6,347 nt of DNA from positions 1 through 6,347 of the forward strand of contig CAMFHW010000260.1 of NCBI GenBank assembly GCA_945952175.1, in the 5' to 3' direction. Numbering within the stretch: position 1 is the stretch's first letter; every line of letters starts with the position of its first letter. Origin of the DNA: an uncultured Phenylobacterium sp. (GTDB lineage Bacteria > Pseudomonadota > Alphaproteobacteria > Caulobacterales > Caulobacteraceae). The position numbers were made by a program, and so were the translations under genes. This document shows, one piece after another, positions 5,725 through 6,347 of the stretch. Below the pieces are notes generated by a model. It searched no databases. It saw nothing but the letters and a program-made list of their open reading frames with translations, and was not told the DNA's origin.

Positions 5725-6347
5725 CTAGCGCAGCCTCACCGTCACCTGGGCCGACAGGCCGGGGCGCAGTCGCGCCACGTCCGGCTGGCCGGGGTCGAAG
5801 GTCAGGCGCACCGGCACCCGCTGCACGATCTTGGTGAAGTTGCCCGAGCCCGGCTCGAACGGCAGCAGGGCGAATTCCGAGCCCGAACCCGGTGCGAAGC
5901 TCTGTACGTGCGCCTTCAGCGTCACGCCCGGCAGGGCGTCGACCTTCACCACCGCCGGCTGGCCCTGCAGCATGCGCCCCGTCTGGGTCTCCTTGAAGTT
6001 GGCGGTCAGGTAGAGCGCATTTTCGGGCACCAGGGTCAGCAGGCGGGTGCCCGGCTGGACGTAATCGCCCGGATTGGCCTGGCGGTCGCCCACCACGCCG
6101 GCGATCGGGGCGCGGATGACGGCGTGATCCTGGTCCTGGCGGGCGAGGTCGAGGGCGGCGGCGGCCTTGGCGCGCTGGGCCTGGGCGGCCGACAGGGCGG
6201 CGGCCAGTTCGCCGCCGCGACGCCCGGTGACGGCGGCCTGGTCCTGGCTGACCGCCAGGGCGGCGCGGCTTTGCTCCGCGGCCCCGGCCGCGCCGGCGGC
6301 GTCGGCCCGCACCCGCCCGGCGGCGCGTCGGGCGACGGTGCCGGCGC
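5725..6347 (-). CDS. EmrA/HlyD-family membrane fusion protein, C-terminal part (runs off the right edge)
   Basis: This is the C-terminal 206 residues of a periplasmic adaptor that links an inner-membrane transporter to an outer-membrane channel for efflux or secretion. From the right edge it shows an Ala/Gln-rich coiled-coil hairpin half (to about residue 70), the returning lipoyl half-motif VIRAPIAGVVGDRQANPGDYV (shown in two parts: VIRAPIAGVVG, then DRQANPGDYV) at about 75-95, and then the beta-barrel with NFKETQ (116-121), GQPAVVKVDALPG, a SEFALLP segment and IVQRVPVRL. The NFKETQ, FALLP and VQR(V/L)PV marks are typical of the EmrA/VceA branch, which usually pairs with a 14-helix major facilitator pump (EmrB type). 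The frame is open to the last base; the GTG at 6312 lies inside the coiled coil and is not the start. Family members are about 350-400 residues, so the N-terminal anchor and first coiled-coil arm are missing. The gene converges with the receiver gene, 9 bp between stops. Confidence 0.93.
   Translation of the reverse strand, partial: AGTVARRAAGRVRADAAGAAGAAEQSRAALAVSQDQAAVTGRRGGELAAALSAAQAQRAKAAAALDLARQDQDHAVIRAPIAGVVGDRQANPGDYVQPGTRLLTLVPENALYLTANFKETQTGRMLQGQPAVVKVDALPGVTLKAHVQSFAPGSGSEFALLPFEPGSGNFTKIVQRVPVRLTFDPGQPDVARLRPGLSAQVTVRLR

Overview
The window looks like a piece of a high-GC alphaproteobacterial genome, most likely Caulobacterales (Caulobacter, Phenylobacterium or Brevundimonas type). 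The reasons are strong GC bias at third codon positions, closely spaced large TonB-dependent receptors, a kinase-receiver style signalling protein, and few GANTC sites outside one intergenic cluster. This placement is an inference from style, not a match to a known genome.

The first 48 bases are not biological. They are an untrimmed Illumina Nextera (Tn5 tagmentation) adapter: the end of the P5 primer, an 8-base i5 index, the read-1 adapter and the 19-bp Tn5 mosaic end. Genomic sequence starts at about base 49, so position 1 is a contig end made by library preparation.

The layout from left to right is as follows. (1) 49-1496, plus strand: the C-terminal part of a TonB-dependent outer-membrane receptor cut off by the contig end, followed by a textbook rho-independent terminator. 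(2) 1569-1907: a lower-GC intergenic region with three GANTC sites in 100 bp, two inverted repeats and a GC-rich leader hairpin; it probably holds the promoter and control sites of the next gene. (3) 1918-4422, plus strand: a complete 834-residue TonB-dependent receptor with signal peptide, TonB box, plug and barrel, followed by a second strong terminator. (4) 4481-4611: a short intergenic stretch with a perfect CGTCAA-N2-TTGACG palindrome. (5) 4612-5715, plus strand: a 367-residue soluble protein that aligns with a hybrid histidine kinase but has lost the phospho-accepting His and the ATP-binding residues, while its receiver domain is intact. (6) 5725-6347, minus strand: the C-terminal half of an EmrA/HlyD-type membrane fusion protein, running off the right edge and convergent with gene 5 with 9 bp between the stop codons.

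The two receptors are probably separate transcription units, each with its own terminator. They are related by descent but quite diverged, and no substrate can be read from the window. The receiver protein is not obviously in an operon with the receptor before it. The fusion protein belongs to an efflux or secretion system whose other parts lie outside the window. I found no tRNA, rRNA, CRISPR array, insertion sequence or phage gene. The most unusual items are the pseudokinase-receiver protein, the GANTC cluster and the adapter artefact; nothing here amounts to a clear new multi-gene system.
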